From positions 1 through 35,972 of IMG/VR virus record IMGVR_UViG_3300032116_000667: a DNA stretch of 35,972 nucleotides. One strand, written 5' to 3'. The stretch comes from a virus. This document shows, piece after piece, positions 8,266-14,662 of the stretch. Under the pieces are notes generated by a model that was not told the DNA's origin, ran no database searches, and saw only the letters and a list, made by a program, of their open reading frames with translations. Both the position numbers and the translations under genes were made by a program. Numbering within the stretch: the first letter of the stretch is position 1; the number at the start of each line of letters is the position of its first letter.

Positions 8266-8519
8266 TGCGAGACAGGCTCTTTTTTGCAAAGTATCGCAAG
8301 CATTCCGGCAGCAATTCGCCCATCCGAATCGTCTTCAAAAAATTTCATTATGGCCTTTCGGATAATGTCCCGCGCCTCGTCGCGCTCGCGTTCCATGCGG
8401 CGGCACAATTCAGCGGGAACCGTTGCACACGAATAAAATCCAATGTGTCCGGAAACTTTAGCGTCGGTCTCCGGTGTAGCCCGCTCCGTGTTCTCTGTGT
8501 TCTCTGTGGTCAATTTCAT
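8262..8519 (-). CDS. Small hypothetical protein with repeat-encoded N-terminus
   Basis: This 85-residue protein starts MKLTTENTENTERATPETDA. Codons 4-13 come from copy 4 of the CACAGAG repeat, read here in the opposite orientation to copy 3. The rest (GHIGFYSCATVPAELCRRM followed by a charged helix) looks like a true protein core. An alternative start further in is not obvious: the next Met is in CRRMERERDE, too far along. The start overlaps the previous stop by 4 bp. Function unknown. Confidence 0.72.
   Translation of the reverse strand: MKLTTENTENTERATPETDAKVSGHIGFYSCATVPAELCRRMERERDEARDIIRKAIMKFFEDDSDGRIAAGMLAILCKKEPVSQ
8486..8513 (-). repeat. CACAGAG dispersed repeat, copy 4 (inside a gene start)
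   Basis: On the minus strand it reads TTGACCACAGAGAACACAG and continues AGAACACGG. It begins 6 nt after the ATG of the gene at 8262-8519 and is translated as TTENTENTE. Confidence 0.85.
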
Positions 8520-8776
8520 GGATGGGGCTCGGCGGGATAGTCTTGGAAGTGGCCGGATTTGACGACGAGGCGGCGGGCGTTTTCCACCAGATCGAAGAAG
8601 ATTTCCTGCTCGGTGATGTCGCGGGAGTATTCGGGCGCTCGGACATAGGTGAGGATGTCGCGCAGGCTGGCGGCTAACTCGGTGGCGAGCTTGCAACAAT
8701 GCGCGACGCCGGGGTGGTCCTGCCACTCGCGGCGGCAGGCGGGACAGGCGATCAAGGGGTCGATGGATTGGCTCAT
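8516..8776 (-). CDS. Small protein with Cys/His cluster
   Basis: This 86-residue protein starts MSQSIDPLIACPACRREWQD. CPAC followed by HPGVAHCC could bind a zinc ion. The remainder is a helical stretch (ELAASLRDILTYVRAP) and FFDLVENARRLVVKSGHFQDY. It overlaps its neighbours by 4 bp on both sides. Two adjacent genes in this run carry Cys-rich N-termini (here and at 8032-8265). Function unknown. Confidence 0.7.
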   Translation of the reverse strand: MSQSIDPLIACPACRREWQDHPGVAHCCKLATELAASLRDILTYVRAPEYSRDITEQEIFFDLVENARRLVVKSGHFQDYPAEPHP

Positions 8777-9015
8777 AATTCAAAGAAGCGGTCGATGGGT
8801 TGTTTGCCGAGGTGGAGGCGCTGGATTTCGGCTTCGATCTCGGCGAGGACGGCCCATTGCTCGCGGGTGTAGGTGCCGCGAAATGGGAAGTCGCATTTCA
8901 AAAACCTGCCGTTCTCGAAGGTGATGACGATGTTTCCGAGGCTGTGGTCGGAGTCGTCGGTGAGGCGGTAGGTGTGCTCGGTGAGCGTGCGGGTGGATTT
9001 GTGGTTGAGGGTCAT
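8773..9015 (-). CDS. Hypothetical beta-rich protein
   Basis: This 80-residue protein starts MTLNHKSTRTLTEHTYRLTD. The first half looks beta-stranded (GNIVITFENGRFLKCDFPF), and a helix follows (YTREQWAVLAEIEAEIQRLH). Both ends overlap neighbours by 4 bp. No family recognised. Confidence 0.7.
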   Translation of the reverse strand: MTLNHKSTRTLTEHTYRLTDDSDHSLGNIVITFENGRFLKCDFPFRGTYTREQWAVLAEIEAEIQRLHLGKQPIDRFFEL

Positions 9016-9230
9016 TTGGTGGGTGCGATGGGTGGTTCGGGGAATGGTGCCCAGTGGACGACTTGGGATTCGATGCGGTCGCCGGAGACGAATCGCCAGA
9101 CTTCGCCATCGTGGAAGCCGGTCCAGACTTCGCCATCGGCGAGGTGGACGAGGACGGTGGTGTCGCTATCTGGCAGCCCGCGCTTTGCTGGCGACCAGGT
9201 GATGATGGAGTCGGTTGTTTTATTTTTCAT
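9012..9230 (-). CDS. DUF551-like small protein
   Basis: This 72-residue protein has the pattern of the DUF551 family common in phages and prophages: an ITWSPAKRGLPDSDTTVLVH opening, a middle strand pair (GEVWTGFHDGEVWRFVSG), and an ending with VVHWAPFPEPP, which is the family hallmark (HW-x-P-x-P-x-PP). The function of the family is unknown. The start overlaps the helicase stop by 4 bp. Confidence 0.8.
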   Translation of the reverse strand: MKNKTTDSIITWSPAKRGLPDSDTTVLVHLADGEVWTGFHDGEVWRFVSGDRIESQVVHWAPFPEPPIAPTK

Positions 9231-10591
9231 TTCTGCCTTTCGTTCTGGTTGTTGCTGTATTGTTTTTCGGTGACATTGCGGAAGACGGTGTGCTGGCCGA
9301 TGAAGTTCAACTTGATCTCGGGGGTGGGGCCGTTTCTTTGTTTTGCCAAGATGAGCAGGGTGTTGTGATCCATGGGCTCTTCGTCGGCGTCGCGTTTTTT
9401 GTTTTTGTCGAGGCGATGAATCAGCAGAACGGTGTCGGCGTCTTGCTCGATGCTGCCGGACTCGCGGAGGTTCGAGAGCTTGGGCTTGGAGCCTTCGTCG
9501 GCGTCGCGGTTGAGCTGGGCGAGGGCGATGATGGGGATGTTGAGTTCTTTGGCGGTGGTTTTGATGGCTTTGCTGATCTCGGAGACTTCAAGGGCGCGGC
9601 TCTCCCCTGCCCTCTTGGAGCTGCCGTGCATGAATTGCAGGTAGTCCACGACGATGAGGCCGAGGCCGTGCTGGGTCTTGGCGCGGCGGGCGCGGGAGCG
9701 GAATTGGGCGACGGTGAGGCCGGGGGTGTCGTCGAGGTAGAGCTTGGCCTGGGCGAGGCGACCGGCGGCGGCTCCGACTCCGGAGAGCTGGGCGGTGCCG
9801 AGGAAGCCGTCGCGGATGCGCTGGAGATCGACCCCGGCTTCGGAGCAGAGGGCGCGGACCATGAGTTCGGTGCTGGGCATTTCGACGGAGAAGACGAGGG
9901 TGGGCACAGCGGCTTCCATGGCGGCGTGGAGGGCGAATTGCATGCCGAGGGCGGATTTGCCGCAGGCGGGGCGGGCGGCGATGATGATCATTTGCCCGCC
10001 GAGGAAGCCCCCGGTAGAGCGGTCGAGATCGTGGATGCCGGTGGAGAGGCCGACGCATTTGCCTCGGTTGGCGTAAACTTTCTCGATGTGATCCACGGCG
10101 GCGAGGACGGCGGTTTTGCAATGGGAGACGGGGTTTTCCCTGGTGGATTGCTCGCGGAGGCCGTAGAGGGCGACTTCGCAGCGTTCCATCGCATCGTCGG
10201 TGGTGAGGGCGGGGTCGTTGGCGGCTTCGGCCATGGCGAGGGCGGCTTGGCGCATGGAGCGGCGTCGCCAGATGTCGAGGACTTCGGCGGCGTAGTAGCG
10301 CCAGTTGGCCGTGACGGCGAGGTCTTGGACGAGATCGGTGAGCCCCTGATGGCCGCCGCATTCTTCGAGCTGGCCGAGCTTTTCCAACTCGGTCGTAACC
10401 AAGATGAGATCGACGGGCCGGGCCTCTTGGCGCATGGCGGCGAGGCAGGAGAGGATGAGGCGGTGGGCGGGGTGCGTGAGCTGGTCGGGGCTCACGACCT
10501 CCAACACGGCATCGGCGTGGCGGCCATCGGCGATGGCGGCTCCGAGGACGGCTCGCTCGGCGAGGAGGTTTTCGGGTAGGGAGCTTTTCAT
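9227..10591 (-). CDS. dnaB: Replicative DNA helicase, DnaB type
   Basis: This 454-residue protein has the DnaB layout. The N-terminal domain starts LPENLLAERAVLGAAI and includes HPAHRLILSC. The linker is followed by the RecA-like ATPase with Walker A ARPACGKSALG near residue 210, Walker B LIVVDYLQ near residue 313, and LAQLNRDADEGSKPKLSNLR followed by GSIEQDADTVLLIHR. It would unwind the phage replication fork as a hexamer. The replication-initiator gene lies upstream with one small gene between them. The start (ATG at 10591) shares a base with the preceding stop (TGATG). Confidence 0.96.
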   Translation of the reverse strand: MKSSLPENLLAERAVLGAAIADGRHADAVLEVVSPDQLTHPAHRLILSCLAAMRQEARPVDLILVTTELEKLGQLEECGGHQGLTDLVQDLAVTANWRYYAAEVLDIWRRRSMRQAALAMAEAANDPALTTDDAMERCEVALYGLREQSTRENPVSHCKTAVLAAVDHIEKVYANRGKCVGLSTGIHDLDRSTGGFLGGQMIIIAARPACGKSALGMQFALHAAMEAAVPTLVFSVEMPSTELMVRALCSEAGVDLQRIRDGFLGTAQLSGVGAAAGRLAQAKLYLDDTPGLTVAQFRSRARRAKTQHGLGLIVVDYLQFMHGSSKRAGESRALEVSEISKAIKTTAKELNIPIIALAQLNRDADEGSKPKLSNLRESGSIEQDADTVLLIHRLDKNKKRDADEEPMDHNTLLILAKQRNGPTPEIKLNFIGQHTVFRNVTEKQYSNNQNERQK

Positions 10592-10917
10592 CAGGCGGCG
10601 AGGGCGGCGAGCTTGGGCGAGGCGGCGGCAGTGGCGATTTTCAAATCCGCGCCGAAGCCGAGGAGGTGGAAGACTTTGACAAAGACGGTGGGGTTCGTCT
10701 CATAGCCGATGAGTCGGTGCTGGATGGCGTCGGACTCAGTGAGGATGGGCTGGCCATTCTCGTCGTAAATGGTCTCGTAGAGAGGTTCTTCGACGGGGCG
10801 GGCGGTGTAGATGCCGACTTGCCAGCGGAGGAAATCATTCACGCAATCGGGGTAATGGCGGGTGACGACGCGGGGGCCTTCAGTGGCTTCTTGGATGGTT
10901 TCGATGTAGTTGATCAT
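10591..10917 (-). CDS. Hypothetical protein between initiator and helicase
   Basis: This 108-residue protein starts MINYIETIQEATEGPRVVTR. It contains PDCVNDFLRWQVGIYTARPV and a C-terminal Ala-rich tail (KIATAAASPKLAALAA). It sits between the initiator and the DnaB gene, a position often held by a helicase loader or single-strand binding factor, but it has no ATP-binding motif and no OB-like pattern that I can see. Function unknown. Confidence 0.72.
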   Translation of the reverse strand: MINYIETIQEATEGPRVVTRHYPDCVNDFLRWQVGIYTARPVEEPLYETIYDENGQPILTESDAIQHRLIGYETNPTVFVKVFHLLGFGADLKIATAAASPKLAALAA

Positions 10918-10933
10918 GTTGTTTTTATTTGGT

Positions 10934-11845
10934 TTATGCTGCGGAAAGTTCGCGTTGTTTTTCGCGGACCCAAGCTTTCATGCTGTCGGGGAGTGCGGCC
11001 CAGGTGGTGAGGTTGCATTCGGGGTGCTCGGACTCGATAAGGTCGCGCCAGCCAGTGGGTTCGACGGGGGCGGAGGGCGCGGCGGTGGGGTTGTAGCCGG
11101 AGCGGGTGGCCCAATCGGCGGCGCGGGTGACTTCGGCGAGGAGGTTATTCAGAAGGGTGGATAAGTCCTTGCGGCGGAACTGCGCGGCGACGCCTTCTTT
11201 TTGCCGGTAGGCCCATTCGAGGGTGCGCCACTCGTCTTCGGTGAGGGCCGCCGCGCTTTTTTTATTTTTTTCCCAAGCTCGGAGGGAGGAAGTGTCGAGC
11301 GGGGTGGAGTCTCGAAGGTTGAAGAGATTTCGGATTCGTGTCAGGAGAGGATCGGGAGTTGCCGTTGCGGAAGTCTCGGATTCGAGCAAAAGAGTTTCTC
11401 CTTCTCTTTCTATTTCTCCTTCTCCTTCTCTTTCTCTTGTAGCTTCCAAGGAGCTACCAAGCCCCTTCGGGCATGGAGAGATTTCGGGATATTCTTTCAG
11501 AATCAAAAGGCAGACTTCTTCGGGGACATTCTCCATTTGCTTGCGGATGCTTTTTGCCATGTGAGAACGCACAAGCGACTGCCCGAAACCGAATTGCTTA
11601 CGAATATAATTGCGGCACCATACCCCTCGCTCGGTGCGGACGAAGCCCCTCGGAAGCCCCTTGCAAGCTCCTTCGATGACATCGAAAGGGGCTTCAATGT
11701 CGCGGGAGAACTTCCGAGGGGTGATCTCGACATAGCCGAGAAGGTTGACTTTGGTGAGAACCCAGAAAACGGCGAGCTTTTCGGTGTCGTGGAGTTCCAT
11801 GAAATCGGGGTCGTCCCAGATTTCGCTTTCGATTTTTGCGTTCAT
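10934..11845 (-). CDS. Replication initiator / replisome organiser-like protein
   Basis: This 303-residue protein starts MNAKIESEIWDDPDFMELHD. Residues 1-100 read as a winged-helix replication domain (EKLAVFWVLTKVNLLGYVEI, then RKFSRDIEAPFDVIEG). The C-terminal third has DnaD/replisome-organiser-like helices (SLRAWEKNKKSAAALTEDEW and RKDLSTLLNNLLAEVTRAAD). A Glu/Arg-rich linker (REREGEGEIEREGE) is encoded by a CT-rich tract at about 11396-11440. Position just before dnaB supports a role in origin recognition and helicase loading. The frame is open 38 codons upstream, but the ATG at 11845 sits 2 bp from the previous stop. Confidence 0.8.
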   Translation of the reverse strand: MNAKIESEIWDDPDFMELHDTEKLAVFWVLTKVNLLGYVEITPRKFSRDIEAPFDVIEGACKGLPRGFVRTERGVWCRNYIRKQFGFGQSLVRSHMAKSIRKQMENVPEEVCLLILKEYPEISPCPKGLGSSLEATREREGEGEIEREGETLLLESETSATATPDPLLTRIRNLFNLRDSTPLDTSSLRAWEKNKKSAAALTEDEWRTLEWAYRQKEGVAAQFRRKDLSTLLNNLLAEVTRAADWATRSGYNPTAAPSAPVEPTGWRDLIESEHPECNLTTWAALPDSMKAWVREKQRELSAA

Positions 11846-11847
11846 AA

Positions 11848-12018
11848 TTAGTAGTTGCCGAAGCGGCGTTTTTTCTTTTTTGAGGGTGGGGTGTTTTTTT
11901 CGAGCCAGCGGTTGCAGGCGGCGTCGATGTCTTTGCCGCCACCGCTTGGGAATTTCCAACCGGCGCGGGCGTCGTCGCGGTCGTAGGTTTCTAGGAAATG
12001 CTGGCCGTTTTTTTTCAT
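11848..12018 (-). CDS. Small basic hypothetical protein
   Basis: This 56-residue protein starts MKKNGQHFLETYDRDDARAG and ends PPSKKKKRRFGNY, a strongly basic tail that may contact DNA. The start overlaps the exonuclease stop as ATGA. No family is recognised. Position between exonuclease and initiator suggests a DNA-metabolism helper. Confidence 0.7.
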   Translation of the reverse strand: MKKNGQHFLETYDRDDARAGWKFPSGGGKDIDAACNRWLEKNTPPSKKKKRRFGNY

Positions 12019-12584
12019 GGTTGGCTGGGGGAAGGGAGTCGGTCGATGAGGCGGCGGAGGCAGGCGGTCGTCATGAGGGCGTCTTCGAGGGCGTTGTGCG
12101 TGGCACTGCTGCGCGAGAAGCCCATGGTGGCGGCGATGTGGTCGAGGCTGAGGCGGGGCAGGCCGTCCTTGCCCTCGGGGAGCGGGAGCCGACCGGCCTC
12201 GTAGGCGAGCCAGGCGGCGGCTTGGAGGTCCACGCTCTTGTGCATAGGCCAGGTCATGCCGTGGCGAGCGAACCCGGCGCGGAGGAAGTCGCGGTCGAAG
12301 GCGACATTGCACCCGGCGAGGATGCTGAATCGGCGTTGGTGCAGCCAAAGGGCGAGGTCTTGGAGGACATCGCGCTCGGGGCGTCCGTTTTTTTCCAGAA
12401 ATTCCAAGGTGAAGCCGTTCTTGGCGAGGGCTTCGGGCTCGGTGATCCAATCGGCATGAGGGCGGATCAGGCCGACAAATGCCTCACCATCTAGGCTATC
12501 CACGGCAGCAACGCTCAGGAGGGCGTGGCGCTCGGGATCGAGCCCGCCGGTCTCGGTATCAATAACGACAAGACGGGACTTCAT
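12015..12584 (-). CDS. DEDDh-type 3'-5' exonuclease (DnaQ-like)
   Basis: This 189-residue protein is an RNase-T/DnaQ-type exonuclease. ExoI is VVIDTETGG at residues 6-14, with the catalytic Asp and Glu. ExoII is in LAGCNVAFDRDFLRAGF. ExoIII is SSATHNALEDALMT near residue 163, with the His and Asp of the DEDDh class. Length fits the family. It may proofread or trim DNA ends during replication or recombination. Both ends overlap neighbours by 4 bp. Confidence 0.93.
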   Translation of the reverse strand: MKSRLVVIDTETGGLDPERHALLSVAAVDSLDGEAFVGLIRPHADWITEPEALAKNGFTLEFLEKNGRPERDVLQDLALWLHQRRFSILAGCNVAFDRDFLRAGFARHGMTWPMHKSVDLQAAAWLAYEAGRLPLPEGKDGLPRLSLDHIAATMGFSRSSATHNALEDALMTTACLRRLIDRLPSPSQP

Positions 12585-12727
12585 GCGGACCTCCTTGCGC
12601 GGCGGGCGCGAAAGGCAGCCAAGAACGAGGCAGCGGTGATGCGGGGGGATTGTTTTTCCAGAAATCGGCGGAACAAAGCCGCTGATTCCGAGGCGGTGGT
12701 ATAGAGGGTGACGGGTGGTTTTTTCAT
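12581..12727 (-). CDS. Very small basic protein
   Basis: This 48-residue protein starts MKKPPVTLYTTASESAALFR and ends AAFRARRARRSA. It is helical and Arg-rich at the C-terminus. Supported by 4-bp overlaps at both ends. An in-frame open stretch continues upstream, but only the ATG at 12727 fits the overlap pattern. Function unknown. Confidence 0.65.
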   Translation of the reverse strand: MKKPPVTLYTTASESAALFRRFLEKQSPRITAASFLAAFRARRARRSA

Positions 12728-13002
12728 AAAATCGAGGGAAAGGGTTCGACTACAAGGGGATCGTTCGTGCGGCGCACACGGACGACGGCGTTTTTTTTGA
12801 AGCAATGGCTGAGGCGGAGCGGCACGCGCATCCGTGCACGGGTGAAGCCCCCCGACCCATCGGGAACGGAGAGCGTGAGGAACTGCTTGTTTAGCTCATG
12901 CCCAAGGAGGCGGGCATTGATGTATTCCGGCGCGGGAGGCGTCGGCGTATCCTGAGCCAGAGAAGGCTCGGGCGCGGCGTTTTTTTGTTTTTTATTGCTC
13001 AT
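12724..13002 (-). CDS. Hypothetical protein with beta-rich C-terminus
   Basis: This 92-residue protein starts MSNKKQKNAAPEPSLAQDTP. The first 25 residues look disordered. Residues 30-92 have an SH3-like strand pattern (KQFLTLSVPDGSGGFTRARM, then NAVVRVRRTNDPLVVEPF). It overlaps both neighbours by 4 bp. Function unknown. Confidence 0.7.
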   Translation of the reverse strand: MSNKKQKNAAPEPSLAQDTPTPPAPEYINARLLGHELNKQFLTLSVPDGSGGFTRARMRVPLRLSHCFKKNAVVRVRRTNDPLVVEPFPSIL

Positions 13003-13928
13003 GGTAGGGTTGATGAATCCGAGGCGTCCTGCGGGGCAGCAGAGACCCCTTTGTCAAAAATTTTCTGTGAACCCAAACCAGTGGGTTGTGATGGGGGGGG
13101 TGCAAAATCCGCGACCCCCTCCCCCCCCTCCTGATCGACCAGCCCGGGCACGGCCTCGACCGGCTCGGCACCGGCGGCGTCGGGCGAAGTGGCGGACAAA
13201 GTGGCTGACATCGCCGAGCCTCTATCTGTAAAGGAGGACAAAACATCTGATAACGAATCAGAGACAACCAGGGCGACGGCTTCGGCAGGCATCCCGGCAG
13301 GCAGGGCAGCGGCCCCCTTTTGTTCCGGCGCGTCGGCGCTTGGACCGGTTAGCGGCAGCACCTCGGCCTCGAGGACCGGCAGCGAGGCCAGCATCTCGGC
13401 GAGCTTGTCCTGGCTAACCTCGACCCGCTCGACGCGGGCGGTGGCCTCGCCGCTGAGGAGTTGCATCTTGTCCACCATCACGGCGGCGACGATGGCCGCA
13501 TCCTTCGCGCTAGTGATCGAAGGCACCAACTCGATAGCCCTCTCTACTGAAAGCCGAGCAGCCCGACGAACATCCCTCAATAAATCCTTTTTATCCTGCT
13601 CTATAGAAAATCCTTCCCGATCCCTCACGGCGCAAACCGTGTTTCGACTCACCCCAAGCGCCCGAGCCTGGGCGGAAATACTCAACCCCTCGGCGCTCAT
13701 CCGAATAATTGCCTGGTAAGCATCCGGCCGGCGGGCCAGCAAACGCTCGCCGGTGAACTCCCCGACGCCTTCGAGCTTCTCTGCACTCAATTCCTCAAAA
13801 TTAAAAAGAAAAGGCGAGGCGGCGGCGGCTGCTTTCACAGCCTGCAATGGGGTGTTTCCCTCTGGGGTATTCACCCCATCAGAATTTTGGGCGCAAAAAA
13901 AAGCCGGATCGGCGGCAGGGTCCGGCAT
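12999..13928 (-). CDS. HTH DNA-binding protein (regulator or small-terminase-like)
   Basis: This 309-residue protein carries a helix-turn-helix at about residues 77-105 (GLSISAQARALGVSRNTVCA). A helical segment follows (LVPSITSAKDAAIVAAVMVD, then LLSGEATARVERVE) that resembles HTH proteins in phages, some annotated as packaging small subunits. The C-terminal half is low complexity and acidic. Unusual features: a hairpin followed by T8 right after the start codon, a GGGG-CCCC dyad at 13862-13879, two arm-site-like repeats at 13186-13209, and G8/C8 tracts near 13093-13128. Small terminase is possible because no other candidate is evident, but position among early genes also suits a regulator. 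Confidence 0.75.
   Translation of the reverse strand: MPDPAADPAFFCAQNSDGVNTPEGNTPLQAVKAAAAASPFLFNFEELSAEKLEGVGEFTGERLLARRPDAYQAIIRMSAEGLSISAQARALGVSRNTVCAVRDREGFSIEQDKKDLLRDVRRAARLSVERAIELVPSITSAKDAAIVAAVMVDKMQLLSGEATARVERVEVSQDKLAEMLASLPVLEAEVLPLTGPSADAPEQKGAAALPAGMPAEAVALVVSDSLSDVLSSFTDRGSAMSATLSATSPDAAGAEPVEAVPGLVDQEGGEGVADFAPPPSQPTGLGSQKIFDKGVSAAPQDASDSSTLP
13862..13879. promoter_or_regulatory. GGGG-N6-CCCC dyad inside the HTH gene
   Basis: CTGGGGTATTCACCCCAT, nearly identical to CTGGGGCATTCACCCCAG at 14565-14582 in the divergent control region. It lies 50-67 nt into the HTH coding sequence. Two matching dyads near early genes suggest a shared operator, by inference. Confidence 0.45.
13895..13926 (-). 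terminator. Start-proximal hairpin plus T8 (possible attenuator)
   Basis: On the minus strand GCCGGA-N12-TCCGGC is followed directly by T8. It covers codons 1-12 of the HTH gene at 12999-13928. The shape is that of an intrinsic terminator placed at the very start of a gene, so early leftward transcripts might be attenuated here unless ribosomes open the stem. The stem is only 6 bp with a 12-nt loop, so strength is uncertain. Confidence 0.35.
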
Positions 13929-13931
13929 GGC

Positions 13932-14162
13932 TTAGGCGTGAGCGAAAAGATTGCGGCGGTGCGCTGGCCGAGCTGGCCGGGCGTGGGCTCCCTCGATCCG
14001 GCATTGATCCAGCACCCGCTGGACCTCGCTCTCAGGAATCAAGACCCGATCCCCGAGGCGGACATGGCCAAATGTGCCATCATGCAGCCGGAGGTGCATT
14101 CCCGCCCGCGAAATCCCCAGGATCTTCGCCAGCTCAGTCGGCGAATAATGTTTCTCGATCAT
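13932..14162 (-). CDS. Excisionase/MerR-like DNA-binding protein
   Basis: This 76-residue protein starts MIEKHYSPTELAKILGISRA. It has a helix-turn-helix (YSPTELAKILGISRAGMHLR) and a wing (GHVRLGDRVLIPESEVQRVL), as in small excision factors and helix-turn-helix domain 17 proteins. The tail is basic (RPARPAHRRNLFAHA). It is a candidate recombination directionality factor for the integrase at 18273, or an early regulator. The start overlaps a 35-residue gene upstream by 4 bp. Confidence 0.78.
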   Translation of the reverse strand: MIEKHYSPTELAKILGISRAGMHLRLHDGTFGHVRLGDRVLIPESEVQRVLDQCRIEGAHARPARPAHRRNLFAHA

Positions 14163-14266
14163 CGGGACACCCTCCAAGTCAGCGCCGCCAAAAAAAGCGC
14201 CGGACTGATCGCCCCGGCAAATTCCCAGGCATAACCCGCCAATCGTAAAAAATCCGCGCCGCTCAT
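14159..14266 (-). CDS. Tiny membrane-like peptide
   Basis: This 35-residue open frame starts MSGADFLRLAGYAWEFAGAI and contains a hydrophobic stretch (AWEFAGAISPALFLAALTW) that could span a membrane. It overlaps the genes on both sides by 4 bp (ATGA), the same pattern as its neighbours, which is the main support. It may be a functional micropeptide or only a translational bridge. Confidence 0.5.
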   Translation of the reverse strand: MSGADFLRLAGYAWEFAGAISPALFLAALTWRVSR

Positions 14267-14409
14267 CGCTCCACCTCCACGGAAAAAGGCCGCAGCCCGA
14301 AAATTTCAAAAAACCTCGCCCGCGCAGCCTCCCGGCTAGCCGCCCGCACATAGTCCCCGAAAGGCCCGGTAAACGGATCTACCGCCCGGCATAAAAAAAG
14401 GCGGCTCAT
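14263..14409 (-). CDS. Small hypothetical protein
   Basis: This 48-residue protein starts MSRLFLCRAVDPFTGPFGDY and continues with an Ala/Arg-rich helix and FGLRPFSVEVER. Four-bp overlaps at both ends support translation. The pattern (short strand, FGDYVRAASREAARARFFEI, strand) resembles a small single-domain protein. Function unknown. Confidence 0.6.
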   Translation of the reverse strand: MSRLFLCRAVDPFTGPFGDYVRAASREAARARFFEIFGLRPFSVEVER

Positions 14410-14555
14410 ATTTGCCCCTCCTGCTCTTTCGCCTTGGCGACCGCTTTCACTAACAACTGCCGCACGATGGCGGCCCGGCTCACCATCTGGCGCTTTGCCA
14501 GGGCGGTGATGATCAAATCGACCTCTGCGGGGACTTGCGTTTGTATTGTTTTCAT
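14406..14555 (-). CDS. Ribbon-helix-helix regulator (leftward)
   Basis: This 49-residue protein starts MKTIQTQVPAEVDLIITALA. The short strand (TIQTQVP) and two helices (AEVDLIITALAKRQMVSRA, then IVRQLLVKAVAKAKEQ) match the ribbon-helix-helix fold of Arc/CopG-type repressors. It is the first gene of the leftward block, faces a second ribbon-helix-helix gene at 14663 across the control region, and probably binds a dyad there. Stop overlaps the next gene by 4 bp. Confidence 0.75.
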   Translation of the reverse strand: MKTIQTQVPAEVDLIITALAKRQMVSRAAIVRQLLVKAVAKAKEQEGQI

Positions 14556-14662
14556 TTGAGTTGCCTGGGGCATTCACCCCAGTTGCAAGTTTTCTTATAA
14601 GAATTCTTATAAGCGTCAAACAAAAAAATTGAAAAACTTTGAAAATCTTTGAAGTTGATTCC
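14556..14662. promoter_or_regulatory. Divergent early control region with operators
   Basis: This 107-bp AT-rich gap separates the leftward and rightward early genes. It contains CTGGGGCATTCACCCCAG (14565-14582, perfect 6-bp arms) and the perfect 20-bp palindrome CTTATAAGAATTCTTATAAG (14594-14613). A rightward promoter is possible with TTGCAA (14583-14588), an 18-bp spacer and TTATAA (14607-14612); the palindrome would cover its -10 box, so a bound dimer would block it. TTGAAAA/CTTTGAAA direct repeats follow at 14629-14655. The two ribbon-helix-helix proteins encoded on either side are the natural binders. Confidence 0.7.

Noticed and set aside
11396-11440. CT-rich tract as a regulatory polypyrimidine element
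   Set aside because: It lies in frame inside the initiator gene and encodes a Glu/Arg linker, so the composition is explained by coding.
11632-11700. GAAGCCCC/GGGGCTTC inverted repeats as an RNA element
   Set aside because: They are in the conserved coding part of the initiator gene and are separated by a long loop, with no supporting context.
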